Shown piece by piece: positions 26,187 through 35,166 of a DNA stretch of 64,000 nt. The notes beneath the pieces were generated by a model that saw only the letters and a list, made by a program, of their open reading frames with translations, was not told the origin of the DNA and did no database searches. The first letter of the stretch is position 1; the number at the start of each line of letters is the position of its first letter. The position numbers and the translations under genes are program-made. The DNA is from Nitrospirota bacterium (GTDB lineage Bacteria; Nitrospirota; Nitrospiria; Nitrospirales; Nitrospiraceae), in assembly GCA_018971525.1 (NCBI GenBank), contig JAGXAR010000002.1, positions 55,143 to 119,142 of the forward strand, read 5' to 3'.

Positions 26187-26984
26187 GTGCGACATCTTCG
26201 TCAATTAGAAGACCAGAGCGTCTATATTCTCCGGGAAGCCTATAAGCATTTTGACAATCTGGCCATGCTCTGGTCGATGGGGAAAGATTCAACCGTGCTG
26301 CTGTGGTTGGCCAGAAAAGCCTTTTTCGGCCATGTGCCGTTTCCTCTTCTGCACGTCGACACAAGTTACAAAATCCCCGCCATGATCGAATATCGAGATC
26401 GAGTGGCTCGCGAGTGGGGCCTCAAATTGGTCGTTGGGCAAAACAAGGAGGCGCTCGCGGCCGGAATGAATCACACGCTGGGCCGCGTCAACTGCTGTAC
26501 GGCCTTGAAAACCAATGGGCTCAAGCAATTGATTGAGCAAAAGGGCTATACGGGCATCATTCTCGGTGTGCGCGCAGATGAGGAGGGGACGAGAGCCAAG
26601 GAACGCTACTTTTCGCCCCGTGACAAACATGGCGATTGGGATTTTCGCGATCAGCCGCCGGAGCTCTGGGATCAATTCAAAACGACCTTCCCTCCCGGAA
26701 CACACATCCGGATCCATCCGCTGCTGGATTGGACGGAAATCAATATTTGGGAATACATCAAGTTCGAGAACATTCCCTTCATCGATCTCTATCTCGACAA
26801 GGGGGATGGGACCCGCTATCGCAGTCTCGGCTGCGCGCCCTGCACGACGCCGATCAAATCGACGGCAAAGTCCGTAGACGACATCATCGACGAGTTGCGG
26901 CACACCACGGTGGCGGAGCGATCGGGTCGCGCGCAGGATGAAGGGCGTGGGATGGAGCTGTTGCGCAAAGACGGGTACATGTAG
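26187..26984 (+). CDS. cysD: sulfate adenylyltransferase subunit 2
   Basis: A 265-residue PP-loop ATP pyrophosphatase subunit forming APS from sulfate and ATP with Cys[20 protein letters not shown] is the PP-loop (SMGKDS), and [26 protein letters not shown] and [10 protein letters not shown] are family markers. The GTG at 26187 is the start. It is shorter than the roughly 302-residue E. coli protein but collinear. It lies 21 bp after the TrpD2-like gene. An intergenic repeat separates it from cysN. Confidence 0.95.
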   Translation: MRHLRQLEDQSVYILREAYKHFDNLAMLWSMGKDSTVLLWLARKAFFGHVPFPLLHVDTSYKIPAMIEYRDRVAREWGLKLVVGQNKEALAAGMNHTLGRVNCCTALKTNGLKQLIEQKGYTGIILGVRADEEGTRAKERYFSPRDKHGDWDFRDQPPELWDQFKTTFPPGTHIRIHPLLDWTEINIWEYIKFENIPFIDLYLDKGDGTRYRSLGCAPCTTPIKSTAKSVDDIIDELRHTTVAERSGRAQDEGRGMELLRKDGYM

Positions 26985-26986
26985 GC

Positions 26987-27109
26987 GCAGAACGCTGAAA
27001 CGAGCATCCAACTTCGTTCTCGGCTCGAAACAATCCTCAACGTACCCCGGAGGGTACGCGGTTGTTACTCACCTGCGGCCTCGCTGGCCTGCTCGTTTGA
27101 GCATTCTGG
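26987..27109. repeat. intergenic palindromic repeat, copy 2
   Basis: The ends CAGAACGCTGAAACGAGC and GCTCGTTTGAGCATTCTG are inverted complements with two mismatches. The inner part contains CTCAACGTACCCC and CTGCGGCCTCGCTGG, as in copy 1. It lies within the operon between cysD and cysN, so it must be transcribed. Confidence 0.75.
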
Positions 27110-27112
27110 AGC

Positions 27113-28963
27113 ATGAAAATGACAGCGACTAGTACGAAACCATCTGACAATCTGAATATCGTCATCGTCGGGCACGTCGACCATGGGAAATCCACCTTGC
27201 TGGGGCGTCTCTATGCTGATACGGGATCGTTGCCGGATGGCAAACTCGAAAAGGTCCAAGCCATCTGCAGGCAGCAGGGGAAGGAATTCGAGTATGCGTT
27301 CCTGTTCGATGCGTTTCTTGAAGAGCAGGAGCAGGGAATCACCATTGATACCGCGCGGACGTTCTTCGGCTGGAAGGGCCGGCAATACATCATCATCGAT
27401 GCGCCGGGGCACAAGGAGTTTCTCAAGAACATGATCTCAGGGGCGGCCCGGGCCGAAGGGGCCTTGCTGCTGATCGATGCCTTAGAGGGTGTGAAGGAGC
27501 AGTCCAAGAAGCATGGCTATCTGTTGTCGCTCCTGGGCGTGCGTCAGTTTGCCGTTGTCGTGAACAAGATGGACCTGGTCGGCTATCGGCAGGATGTGTT
27601 CGACGGGATCGAAAAGGAATATCGAGAGTTCCTGGGGCAGTTCAAGGCGGTTCCACAGCGGATCATTCCGGTCAGCGCCAAGCTTGGAGATAATATCGCC
27701 AACCGGAGCGAGAAGATGCCGTGGTATAGCGGTCCGACCGTGCTGGACGCGCTCAGTGTCTTTCGGAAGGAACCAGGACGATCCGAACAGCCGCTACGTT
27801 TGCCGGTGCAGGATGTCTACAAGTTCGACGCCCGTCGCATCATCGCCGGACGTGTCACGGCAGGGCGATTGAAGGTCGGGGATTCCCTGGTCTTCTCACC
27901 CTCGAACAAACGGGCGACGATCAAGTCCATTGAAGCGTTCAATATCGACCCTCCGCCAGTAGAGGGCCATGCAGGCCAATCAGTTGGTGTCACGCTCGAT
28001 GAACAGATCTTTGTCGAACGAGGAGAGATCGCCTCGCATCAGGAGCAACTCCCGCTGGTGTCGACGGCCTTTCGAGCCAATGTGTTCTGGCTGGGCCGGA
28101 AGCCGTTGGAACGGGGGCGGCGCTATCAGCTCAGAGTGGCGACGAAGGAAGTAGATTGTGAAGTGGCCACCATTCACCGGATCATCGACACGATGGATCT
28201 GGCCCAGCAGCAAGGCAGCAGCGTGGTGAATAAGAATCAGGTTGCTGAATTGACGATTCGCGCCAAAGCGCCGGTCGCGTTCGACCTCTCTGCTTCGTTT
28301 GAGGCGACGGGGCGGTTCGTTCTCGTGGATGAGTACGACATTGCCGGCGGCGGCATTGTGACAGAGCTGGTCCATGATGATCAGGAGTTTCTCCGGGAAG
28401 AAGCTCGGCAGCGCGATTTTGCCTGGGTGAAGGGCGAGGTAGGCGTCGAAGATCGCGCGCAGCAGTATGGCCACCGAGCCGCCATTGTGTTGGTGACCGG
28501 GGGGCGACATACGGGGAAGTCCTTCCTTGCCAGGACAATCGAGGCCAGGCTGGTGGCAGATGGTCGTCATGCCTATTTGCTCGACGGGGAGAATCTCCGA
28601 CGCGGGCTCGATGCAGACCTCTCGGAGGGAGAACGTGGACAGGCGACGGAGATGGCTCGCCGCTATGGCGAAGTGGCGAGGCTGCTGGTCGATACCGGGT
28701 TGATCGTGGTCTCCACGACCAATCCCTTCGGCATGGCCTACGTCGAGGCGGCACAGGCTATTCGGACGCTCGTTCACCCGGTCCCGGTCATCGCTATCAA
28801 TATGAGCAAGGCACCCGAGGAAGTTCCGCCCAATACGGATATCGTGCTGTCAGGCCCGGCAGATTTTGATGCGGCCACTCGCCTGATTCTTGAGGAGCTT
28901 AAACGCCGTGGCGTCCTGGCTCAGGCGATCGGGGCTAAGCCGACCTTTCAGTATTCAATCTAG
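27113..28963 (+). CDS. cysNC: CysN GTPase fused to divergent CysC domain
   Basis: A 616-residue protein. Residues 20-440 are the CysN GTPase: [14 protein letters not shown] (G1), DAPGHKEF (G3), NKMDLVGY (G4), then EF-Tu-like barrels. From about 455 a CysC-like APS kinase domain follows, with P-loop GGRHTGKSF and [15 protein letters not shown]. The next signature, normally DRxENIRR, reads [12 protein letters not shown], and the lid with KGLY is missing, so kinase activity is doubtful. CysN drives CysD. The PAPS step is not needed here because the reductase is APS-type. Confidence 0.92.
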   Translation: MKMTATSTKPSDNLNIVIVGHVDHGKSTLLGRLYADTGSLPDGKLEKVQAICRQQGKEFEYAFLFDAFLEEQEQGITIDTARTFFGWKGRQYIIIDAPGHKEFLKNMISGAARAEGALLLIDALEGVKEQSKKHGYLLSLLGVRQFAVVVNKMDLVGYRQDVFDGIEKEYREFLGQFKAVPQRIIPVSAKLGDNIANRSEKMPWYSGPTVLDALSVFRKEPGRSEQPLRLPVQDVYKFDARRIIAGRVTAGRLKVGDSLVFSPSNKRATIKSIEAFNIDPPPVEGHAGQSVGVTLDEQIFVERGEIASHQEQLPLVSTAFRANVFWLGRKPLERGRRYQLRVATKEVDCEVATIHRIIDTMDLAQQQGSSVVNKNQVAELTIRAKAPVAFDLSASFEATGRFVLVDEYDIAGGGIVTELVHDDQEFLREEARQRDFAWVKGEVGVEDRAQQYGHRAAIVLVTGGRHTGKSFLARTIEARLVADGRHAYLLDGENLRRGLDADLSEGERGQATEMARRYGEVARLLVDTGLIVVSTTNPFGMAYVEAAQAIRTLVHPVPVIAINMSKAPEEVPPNTDIVLSGPADFDAATRLILEELKRRGVLAQAIGAKPTFQYSI

Positions 28964-29179
28964 CAGGATACTGAAACAGTTCGGCATCTTCGTTCTCGTA
29001 TCGTTCAGGCTCTCAACGTTGAGGAAAGGTTTCCCGGAGGTCGGGAAGCATGGTAGGGGATTTTCCATTCGCCAAGATCCATTCTGGACGCGCACGGCCC
29101 ACGCGAAGTGTGGTTTGTACCTCCCCGCCCCTTTCACTCGCTGCGGCCTTGCCGGCCGTTCTTTTTGAGCATCCTGCGT
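28963..29179. repeat. intergenic palindromic repeat, copy 3
   Basis: It starts GCAGGATACTGAAACAG at the cysNC stop and ends CTTTTTGAGCATCCTGC. The middle is longer than in the other copies, including CACTCGCTGCGGCCTTGCCGG. The ends are inverted complements. Confidence 0.75.
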
Positions 29180-29287
29180 CACATTCCATGTGATCCGCAC
29201 CTGGCGCCCTCTTGTTTGACTCTCCAGAAACCCCTGTGGTACCGTTCAACCTCCCTGTATTCGCACAGTTAACGAGGGATACCAGTC

Positions 29288-30208
29288 ATGGCGGTCGAGA
29301 AAGATCTCAAGGCCATTCTTGGCAAGTTGAAGTACTCGGATGACGCCAAAGTCGTCCAGCAGATTACCGAGCAAATGCGGCTGGTCCAGGCTCGCATGGC
29401 CGGGATCAAGCACAAGCTGGTCGTCATGAGCGGAAAAGGCGGCGTCGGCAAGAGCATGACCACGGTCAACCTGGCGTTGGCGTTTGCGCGGCAGGGTGCG
29501 AAGGTCGGACTCTTAGACGTGGATCTGAACGGGCCCTGCGTGCCTCGCATGTTGGGCTTGCATGGCCAGTCGTTGACCATGGGGCCTGAAGGAGCGATTC
29601 CCCCAGTCGGGCCGCTCGGGGTGAAAGTCGCGTCAATGGATTTCTTCCTGGAGGATGCGTCGCCGGTTCGCTGGAAGGGGCCGATGGATGTTAGCCCGGT
29701 TTGGTTGGGGCTGATGGAAATGAACGTCATTCGCGAATTCTTAGCCGATGTCGTCTGGGGCGAACTTGATTACCTCCTGGTCGATCTGCCTCCCGGGGCT
29801 GCGGCGGACAAGCCCCCTGTCATCGCCGGGTATATCCCGGACTTGGCTGGAGCGATCGTTGTCACGACGCCGTCTGAGGTAGCATCGGACGTGGTGCAGA
29901 AGTCGGTCACTTATGCCCGCGACATGGGCATTAAGGTCCTGGGAATGGTCGAGAATATGAGCGAGTACCGTTGTCCCTCCTGTGGAGAAGTGAACGAGTT
30001 GTTCGAGGGCAACACCGAGGCGATGTGCGAGGCTCTGGACCTGCCGCTGCTCGGACGGATTCCCTTCGACCGGAAACTCGCGCGCACCTTCGACAAGGGA
30101 GAGCCGTTGCTCGACGAAACGTACCCGACGATTCAGCGGTACCAAGAAATTGCTGGGCGCATCAAAACGCTGCTCGATTACAAGAAGGTGCTTGCCGATA
30201 AACTGTGA
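29288..30208 (+). CDS. mrp: Mrp/NBP35-type Fe-S ATPase
   Basis: A 306-residue P-loop ATPase of the ApbC/Mrp/NBP35 group, a scaffold and carrier for Fe-S clusters in the cytosol. The N-terminal helix (VVQQITEQMRLVQARMAGIKHK) precedes the deviant Walker A VMSGKGGVGKSMTTVNLA near 50, DVDLNGPCVPRMLG near 78 and LLVDLPPG near 162. The cluster-binding CPSC in YRCPSCGEVNEL is near 238. It follows the sulfur operon and precedes a zinc-ribbon protein by 25 bp. Its clusters could serve sulfite and APS reductases. Confidence 0.92.
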   Translation: MAVEKDLKAILGKLKYSDDAKVVQQITEQMRLVQARMAGIKHKLVVMSGKGGVGKSMTTVNLALAFARQGAKVGLLDVDLNGPCVPRMLGLHGQSLTMGPEGAIPPVGPLGVKVASMDFFLEDASPVRWKGPMDVSPVWLGLMEMNVIREFLADVVWGELDYLLVDLPPGAAADKPPVIAGYIPDLAGAIVVTTPSEVASDVVQKSVTYARDMGIKVLGMVENMSEYRCPSCGEVNELFEGNTEAMCEALDLPLLGRIPFDRKLARTFDKGEPLLDETYPTIQRYQEIAGRIKTLLDYKKVLADKL

Positions 30209-30233
30209 TGTCACGCACCTAAGAGGAGACGCC

Positions 30234-30992
30234 ATGAAATTCGTGTGCCTCAACTGTGAAACCTACATGAACTTTGAGAAGGTGGAGAAGCCCGGCGAGG
30301 GCACGCTTGGCGTGTTCTTCGGCTGTCCGTCTTGCAATGCCAAGTTCTCCATGGTGACCAATCCTGGCGAAACTCAGATGGTCAGTTCCCTCGGCGTGAA
30401 GCTGGGTGGGCGTACGGTTGAGGCCGAGCCTTTTGAGATGACGCGGGGCACGCTGAAAGATGAAGCCCTCGCAGGCTCTGGTCAGATGGCCGCCTATTTG
30501 AACGAGAAGATCCAAGGTGGTCAGCCGGCAGTAGCAGCTGCCACGGCTGCACCGGCAGTCAAGCCTGGAGAGAAGTCCAGCGGCGGCTGCCCCTTTTCAG
30601 CGATGGTCGCGGAAATGGGGCTCACTTCTGGCGGTAAGCCAGCCAGCGGTGGGGCGACGACGTCAGAGTTCACCTGGTCGGCCGATGCGAAGGAGAAACT
30701 CGATCGCCTGCCTTCCTTTGTGAAGCCGATGGTGCAGAGCAGTGTGGAAGCCTTTGCTCGCAAGCAGGGTTACCAGACGATCACGTTGCAGGTTATGGAC
30801 GATTCCAAGAGCGAGTCGAGCAACGGGATGACCTGGACGCCTGAGGCCGAGAAACGGCTGGAGAATATTCCTGACTTCATCCGCCCGATGGCCCGCAAAG
30901 AGGTTGAGCGGGTGGCGAAGGAGCGAGGGATGGCGACCGTTACAGCTCAAGTGATGGATGACGCGAAAGACAAGTTTATGAAGTTCATGTGA
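30234..30992 (+). CDS. zinc-ribbon protein with two PCP_red modules
   Basis: A 252-residue protein. The N-terminus is a zinc ribbon (VCLNCETYM ... FGCPSCNAKF, CxxC x2). After a Pro/Ala-rich linker there are two modules of the PCP_red type, known from the C-terminus of light-independent protochlorophyllide reductase BchB: FTWSADAKEKLDRLPSFVKPMV near 145 and MTWTPEAEKRLENIPDFIRPMA near 200. Each ends in VxxQVMDD. No chlorophyll gene is nearby. The role may be protein or metal binding. The ATG at 30234 has AAGAGGAGA upstream. Confidence 0.75.
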   Translation: MKFVCLNCETYMNFEKVEKPGEGTLGVFFGCPSCNAKFSMVTNPGETQMVSSLGVKLGGRTVEAEPFEMTRGTLKDEALAGSGQMAAYLNEKIQGGQPAVAAATAAPAVKPGEKSSGGCPFSAMVAEMGLTSGGKPASGGATTSEFTWSADAKEKLDRLPSFVKPMVQSSVEAFARKQGYQTITLQVMDDSKSESSNGMTWTPEAEKRLENIPDFIRPMARKEVERVAKERGMATVTAQVMDDAKDKFMKFM

Positions 30993-31008
30993 GCGGTAGC
31001 GCGAAAAT

Positions 31009-31857
31009 ATGAAGACGATGTCGCAAGGGCCCATCCGGCCAGCCGGATGGGCCCTTCCTTTATACAACAGCGGTGATGGTGGTGTTCTGCCAAAATCTCA
31101 CCGGGGTCGCTTGGCGGGATTCGTCGTTTTGGCCTTCCTGTTCTTGGCAGTTGTGCCGCTATGGGCGCAGCCGGATCATGATGCGCATGATCAAAAGTTG
31201 ATGTATGAATCCGGGGTCAGCGGCCACGGACATCATGGAGATGTAGGTTCGCAGGCTGAGTGGGAGGGGTCTGTTGCAGGCATCGCCTACTCCGAGTTCA
31301 ATCATCACCTCTCCGGCCTGTTGCTACTCATCATCGGTCTGAGTGAGCTGCGCCAGGCGCTGGCGATACCATTCTGGCCTTGGACCAGGTTTCTTCTGCC
31401 GGGAGCCTTGCTTACAGCAGGCACCTTTCTTCTTGTCTGGAGCGACCATGATGCTTGGCCGATCGGCTCGCTCAGTTTCGTGCAGACGTTCTTCGGCAGT
31501 GACTCGGAAATATTTCAGCATAAGATTTACGGGCTCCTATCCTTGACCGTTGGGGCCATCGAGCTATTCCGGCGACTTGGACAGTTCGGTCATGCTGCCT
31601 GGGCAACGCCGCTGCCCATGTTTGCCATCATTGGGGGCCTGATGTTATTCGGCCACTCGCACGGTGTCCATCCCTCAGCCGACAAGATTGCGATGGGCCA
31701 TACGTTTATGGGCAGCATGGCGGTGACAGCCGGTTCGTCAAAACTGCTGTCCGATTGGTTCCGCTCCCTGTCGCGCGAGCGCTCTCCCAAATGGGAATTA
31801 CTCTGGGCTGGACTGATTCTGATCATCGGGTTGCAGTTGCTGATGTATTCGGAGTAA
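31009..31857 (+). CDS. His-rich polytopic membrane protein
   Basis: About 250-282 residues with a signal-like helix (LAGFVVLAFLFLAVVPLWAQ), then a His/Asp-rich loop (PDHDAHDQK; GHGHHGD) and about 6 hydrophobic helices. Histidines sit at helix edges (FNHHLSGLLLLIIGL; SDHDAW; FQHKIYGLL; FGHSHGVHP; MGHTFMG). This pattern suggests metal or heme binding in the inner membrane; I recognise no family. The start is uncertain, because the first ATG (31009) would place a strong terminator inside the gene. A TTG at about residue 35 would avoid it. Confidence 0.6.
   Translation: MKTMSQGPIRPAGWALPLYNSGDGGVLPKSHRGRLAGFVVLAFLFLAVVPLWAQPDHDAHDQKLMYESGVSGHGHHGDVGSQAEWEGSVAGIAYSEFNHHLSGLLLLIIGLSELRQALAIPFWPWTRFLLPGALLTAGTFLLVWSDHDAWPIGSLSFVQTFFGSDSEIFQHKIYGLLSLTVGAIELFRRLGQFGHAAWATPLPMFAIIGGLMLFGHSHGVHPSADKIAMGHTFMGSMAVTAGSSKLLSDWFRSLSRERSPKWELLWAGLILIIGLQLLMYSE
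31025..31056 (+). terminator. strong terminator hairpin
   Basis: AAGGGCCCATCCGGC (31025-31039) pairs perfectly with GCCGGATGGGCCCTT (31042-31056), followed by CCTTTAT. It lies 33 bp after the PCP_red gene stop and inside the first codons of the longest form of the next gene. Confidence 0.8.
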
Positions 31858-31990
31858 TTGCACCTGTGGAGGTACGCCCCTGGCGTAATTGACACCTTTC
31901 CAAACCCTGTGCTACGAGTACAAGCTCTTATCGATTGACATCACGTTTTTGTACAGTCGGCCTTCCTGCGCCGGGCTGCATGGAGTAAGC

Positions 31991-32743
31991 ATGGGTGGAC
32001 ATAGCCACTGGGCAACGGTTAAACGGCACAAAGGGGCCATGGATGTCAAACGCGGGAAGATTTTCACTAGAATCATCCGCGAGGTGACGATTGCGGCTCG
32101 TTCAGGTTCTGACCCGGACGGTAATCCGCGGCTCCGGCTGGCTATTTTGAAGGCGAAAGAGGCGAACATGCCCGGCGATACGCTGAAAAAAGCCATTCAG
32201 CGCGGCACGGGAGAGTTGCCCGGCGTGGTCTATGAAGAGTTCAATTTGGAAGCGTATGGGCCTGGCGGGACCGGCGTATTGATGGAAATCACGAGCGATA
32301 ACCGCAATCGCACCGTCGCTGAGCTCCGAAATCTCCTCACGAAGAATCACGGCAACATGGCGGAAGCCGGTGCCGTCTCCTGGCAGTTTCACAAGAAGGG
32401 GCTGCTCACGATCGAGAAGAGCAAAGTCGATGAGGATACGCTGCTGTCCCTCGCGCTCGACGCGGGAGCGGAGGACGTGAAGGTGGGCGAGAAACTTTTT
32501 GAGGTCGTCACAGATCCGCACCACTTTGAAGCAGTCAAAAAGGCCCTCGTCGATGCGAAGATCGAGGCCGCGCTTGCGGAGGTCACCTTTGTTCCGCAGA
32601 ACACGATCAGGCTGGAGGAAAAGGCAGCCGAACAAATGCTCAAGTTGATGGAAGTCTTGGACGAGCATGAAGATGTGCAGAAAGTTCATGCGAATTTTGA
32701 TATTTCCGACGAGGTGATGGAGAAAGTGGCCGCCGCTGGATGA
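31991..32743 (+). CDS. yebC: YebC/TACO1-family protein
   Basis: A 250-residue protein. MGGHSHWATVKRHKGAMDVKRGKIFTRIIREVTIAARSG is the diagnostic N-terminus, and the acidic central part and C-terminal domain (LLSLALDAGAEDVKVGEKLFEVVTDP) are typical. Members act as transcriptional regulators or help ribosomes translate difficult peptides. The start at 31991 is chosen because homologues begin MGGHSHW; upstream codons in frame are not conserved-looking. In many bacteria ruvC follows, but here ruvA follows directly. Confidence 0.95.
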   Translation: MGGHSHWATVKRHKGAMDVKRGKIFTRIIREVTIAARSGSDPDGNPRLRLAILKAKEANMPGDTLKKAIQRGTGELPGVVYEEFNLEAYGPGGTGVLMEITSDNRNRTVAELRNLLTKNHGNMAEAGAVSWQFHKKGLLTIEKSKVDEDTLLSLALDAGAEDVKVGEKLFEVVTDPHHFEAVKKALVDAKIEAALAEVTFVPQNTIRLEEKAAEQMLKLMEVLDEHEDVQKVHANFDISDEVMEKVAAAG

Positions 32744-32840
32744 ACAACAACGCGGAGTGCTGAACGATGAACGGAGAACGCAAGATCTTCCTCCTTCGCT
32801 CAGCGATCTGTACTCATCATTCCTCGTTGCCCTGTAGAGC

Positions 32841-33449
32841 ATGATCGCCTCTCTGACAGGCCGATTGGCCTTCAAGGCGCCGACCCATCTGGTCCTCGAC
32901 GTGCACGGGGTCGGATACGAAGTATTTATTCCTCTCAGCACCTACTACGGGTTGCCCAATCTTAGTGAAAGTATCTCACTGAGCATTCACACCCATGTCC
33001 GCGAAGACGCGATTCAGCTCTTCGGTTTTCTGACGTCGCAGGAAAAAGACGCCTTCGTGTTGCTTACCAGCGTATCCGGCGTCGGACCTAAGTTGGCGCT
33101 CAGTATCTTATCGGCGCTTCCTGTGTCTGACCTGGTCTCGGCGATTCAATCGGGAGATGTCGAGAAGCTGACGACGGTTCCTGGGATCGGACACAAGTCG
33201 GCCAGCCGTCTCGTGTTGGAGCTCAAGGATAAAGTCGGAAAACTCCACCCTGGCCTTGCGCCCATAAGTGATTTACCCAGGCAGGGGCAAGATGCAATTT
33301 TCGATGACGCCCTGTCGGCGCTCGTGAATTTAGGGTATCGTCCCCAAGATGCGAAAGAGGCGTTGAAACAGGTGAAGAAGTCTCAGCCGGAAACCATCGT
33401 GCTCAAAGATATGATTCGTGAGTCCTTGAAGGAGCTCGCAAGGGGGTGA
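32841..33449 (+). CDS. ruvA: Holliday junction protein RuvA
   Basis: A 202-residue subunit that binds four-way junctions as a tetramer and loads RuvB. The OB domain (MIASLTGRLAFKAPTHLVLDVHGVGYEV) is followed by two HhH motifs (LTSVSGVGPKLALSIL near 75; TTVPGIGHKSASRLVLEL near 110) and the C-terminal UBA-like domain III (DALSALVNLGYRPQDAKEAL). It overlaps or abuts the next ORF and lacks an adjacent ruvC. Confidence 0.96.
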   Translation: MIASLTGRLAFKAPTHLVLDVHGVGYEVFIPLSTYYGLPNLSESISLSIHTHVREDAIQLFGFLTSQEKDAFVLLTSVSGVGPKLALSILSALPVSDLVSAIQSGDVEKLTTVPGIGHKSASRLVLELKDKVGKLHPGLAPISDLPRQGQDAIFDDALSALVNLGYRPQDAKEALKQVKKSQPETIVLKDMIRESLKELARG

Positions 33450-33451
33450 GG

Positions 33452-33940
33452 ATGATAATGAGATTGACTCAACGAACAGTCCGGGTTCAAGTATCTATCG
33501 GACTGGCCGTGTTCCTATTGAGCTTGGGGGCAATACCCATACAAGCTGAAGAGTCGAGCGAGCCGAAAAGCATTCGCAAGACCTGCGGCAAATGTCCAGA
33601 AGGCTATGCGACCACGGGCGTGACCGAGTCCAAAGAGATTTGCAAGGATGGCGATCCGACTCTCGTTCAATGTGTCCCTCTGGGGGCTAATCTGCTGTCC
33701 GTGTGTGGATCCTGTCCCGAGGGCTATCGCGAAATCGGCAGCTCATCTGTGCCGGCTCGTTGCGGGAATCAGGATGGGGGGCGGATGACGCAATGTCAGT
33801 CGGAAAAGATGGAGCTGAACCTTCCGGATCCGACCCAAGGCGGTAAAATCTGCCCGCCGGATTGCGGGAGTACGGCAACGCCCGGGCAGGGGGCCCTGCC
33901 GCCTCCGCCAAAGTACATTCCGACGCCCGAAAAGAAATAA
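33452..33940 (+). CDS. secreted Cys-rich repeat protein
   Basis: A 162-residue exported protein with a signal peptide ([21 protein letters not shown]) and two tandem Cys modules: [12 protein letters not shown]...EICKDGD...QCVPL and [12 protein letters not shown]...RCGNQDG...QCQSEK. Each has a CxxCPEGY start and two later cysteines. A third partial CxxxC lies near the Pro-rich end. This suggests small disulfide-bonded domains in the periplasm. No family is recognised. It sits between ruvA and ruvB, with the start 2 bp after the ruvA stop and an AAGGGGG site inside the ruvA end. Confidence 0.72.
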   Translation: MIMRLTQRTVRVQVSIGLAVFLLSLGAIPIQAEESSEPKSIRKTCGKCPEGYATTGVTESKEICKDGDPTLVQCVPLGANLLSVCGSCPEGYREIGSSSVPARCGNQDGGRMTQCQSEKMELNLPDPTQGGKICPPDCGSTATPGQGALPPPPKYIPTPEKK

Positions 33941-33965
33941 GAAAGCAGAGAGAGGTTCCCTCGCG

Positions 33966-34973
33966 ATGGCCGAGAGAGTTGTCAGCACGCAGATCACGGA
34001 TGAAGAGCGGAGCATCGAGAATGTGCTGCGTCCGCAGACCTTGGAGCAGTATGTTGGCCAGGAGCGGATGAAAGAATCCCTTCGAATCTGCATAGAAGCG
34101 GCGAAGCAGCGAAATGAAGCCCTCGATCACACGATCTTTTATGGCCCCCCAGGGTTGGGGAAGACCACCATCGCCCACATCATTGCCCATGAGATGGGAG
34201 CTTCGCTCCGCTCGACCTCCGGCCTCGTTTTGGGTCATGCGGGGGACTTGGCCGCGATCCTAACGAACCTCCAAGAGCACGACGTCCTGTTCATCGACGA
34301 GATTCACCGGCTCCCTGCCTCTGTCGAAGAGGCGCTCTATCCAGCGATGGAGGATTATCAGCTCGATCTTGTGATCGGCCAGGGGCCCGCAGCCAGGACG
34401 GTGAAGTTGGATCTCCCGCGGTTTACGCTAGTTGGGGCGACGACCAGGGCTGGCGCCCTGACCTCTCCGCTCCGGGACCGATTTGGCCTTGTCCACCGCC
34501 TGGAGTTCTATTCTCCAGCAGAACTGCAGACCATCGTGACGCGATCGGCGGGAGTCCTAGGGATCCCGATCGACCGCGAGGGAGCGCAAGAAATTGCCGG
34601 TCGTGCTCGCGGAACCCCTCGCATCGTGAACCGGCTTATCAAGCGGGTGCGCGACTATGCCCAGGTCAAGGCGGAAGGGCAAATCACTCAGTCAGTGGCC
34701 CAGGATGCGCTCGCATGGCTGGGCGTCGATACGGCCGGGTTTGATGAGATGGACCGGAAAATTCTCCTGACCATCATCGACAAGTTCGCTGGAGGACCGG
34801 TCGGGGTGGAATCCCTGGCGGCTGCGGTCCAGGAAGACAAGGGTACCCTCGAAGATGTCCATGAGCCCTATCTGATTCAGGCCGGCTTCCTCGAACGAAC
34901 CGGCCGTGGCCGCCAAGCCACGAAGCTGGCCTTCGATCATTTCCAAAGGCCGACCTCACTCCTTTTCTCGTAG
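33966..34973 (+). CDS. ruvB: Holliday junction helicase RuvB
   Basis: A 335-residue AAA+ motor that drives branch migration with Ruv[23 protein letters not shown] precedes Walker [20 protein letters not shown] near 52, Walker [11 protein letters not shown] near 100 and sensor [18 protein letters not shown] near 155. The winged-helix C-terminus is near 265-330 ([20 protein letters not shown]). Length and motifs are normal. It is co-oriented with ruvA but separated from it by the Cys-rich gene. Confidence 0.97.
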   Translation: MAERVVSTQITDEERSIENVLRPQTLEQYVGQERMKESLRICIEAAKQRNEALDHTIFYGPPGLGKTTIAHIIAHEMGASLRSTSGLVLGHAGDLAAILTNLQEHDVLFIDEIHRLPASVEEALYPAMEDYQLDLVIGQGPAARTVKLDLPRFTLVGATTRAGALTSPLRDRFGLVHRLEFYSPAELQTIVTRSAGVLGIPIDREGAQEIAGRARGTPRIVNRLIKRVRDYAQVKAEGQITQSVAQDALAWLGVDTAGFDEMDRKILLTIIDKFAGGPVGVESLAAAVQEDKGTLEDVHEPYLIQAGFLERTGRGRQATKLAFDHFQRPTSLLFS

Positions 34974-35166
34974 CCTTTCTGACCCTTGTCCGGTCCTTCT
35001 GTCGGCAGGCTGGAACGGACGAGGATCGTCACGCAAGCTCCTGAAACCTCAAGGGTCTCCTTGCATTGCCGGGAATGGTTCCTGTATCATTTCCCACTTG
35101 GCTTGTGCCATTCCAGCCGACGGACGGGTGACCCGCCTCACTGGGTTGGAAAGAGGAAGGCTAGAT

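Noticed and set aside
27980..28777. 265-codon minus-strand open frame over cysNC
   Set aside because: Antisense shadow of a clear coding gene; no ribosome site or recognisable motif.
30234..30992. light-independent protochlorophyllide reductase
   Set aside because: Only the small PCP_red tail modules are present. The nitrogenase-like catalytic domain and any bch genes are absent.
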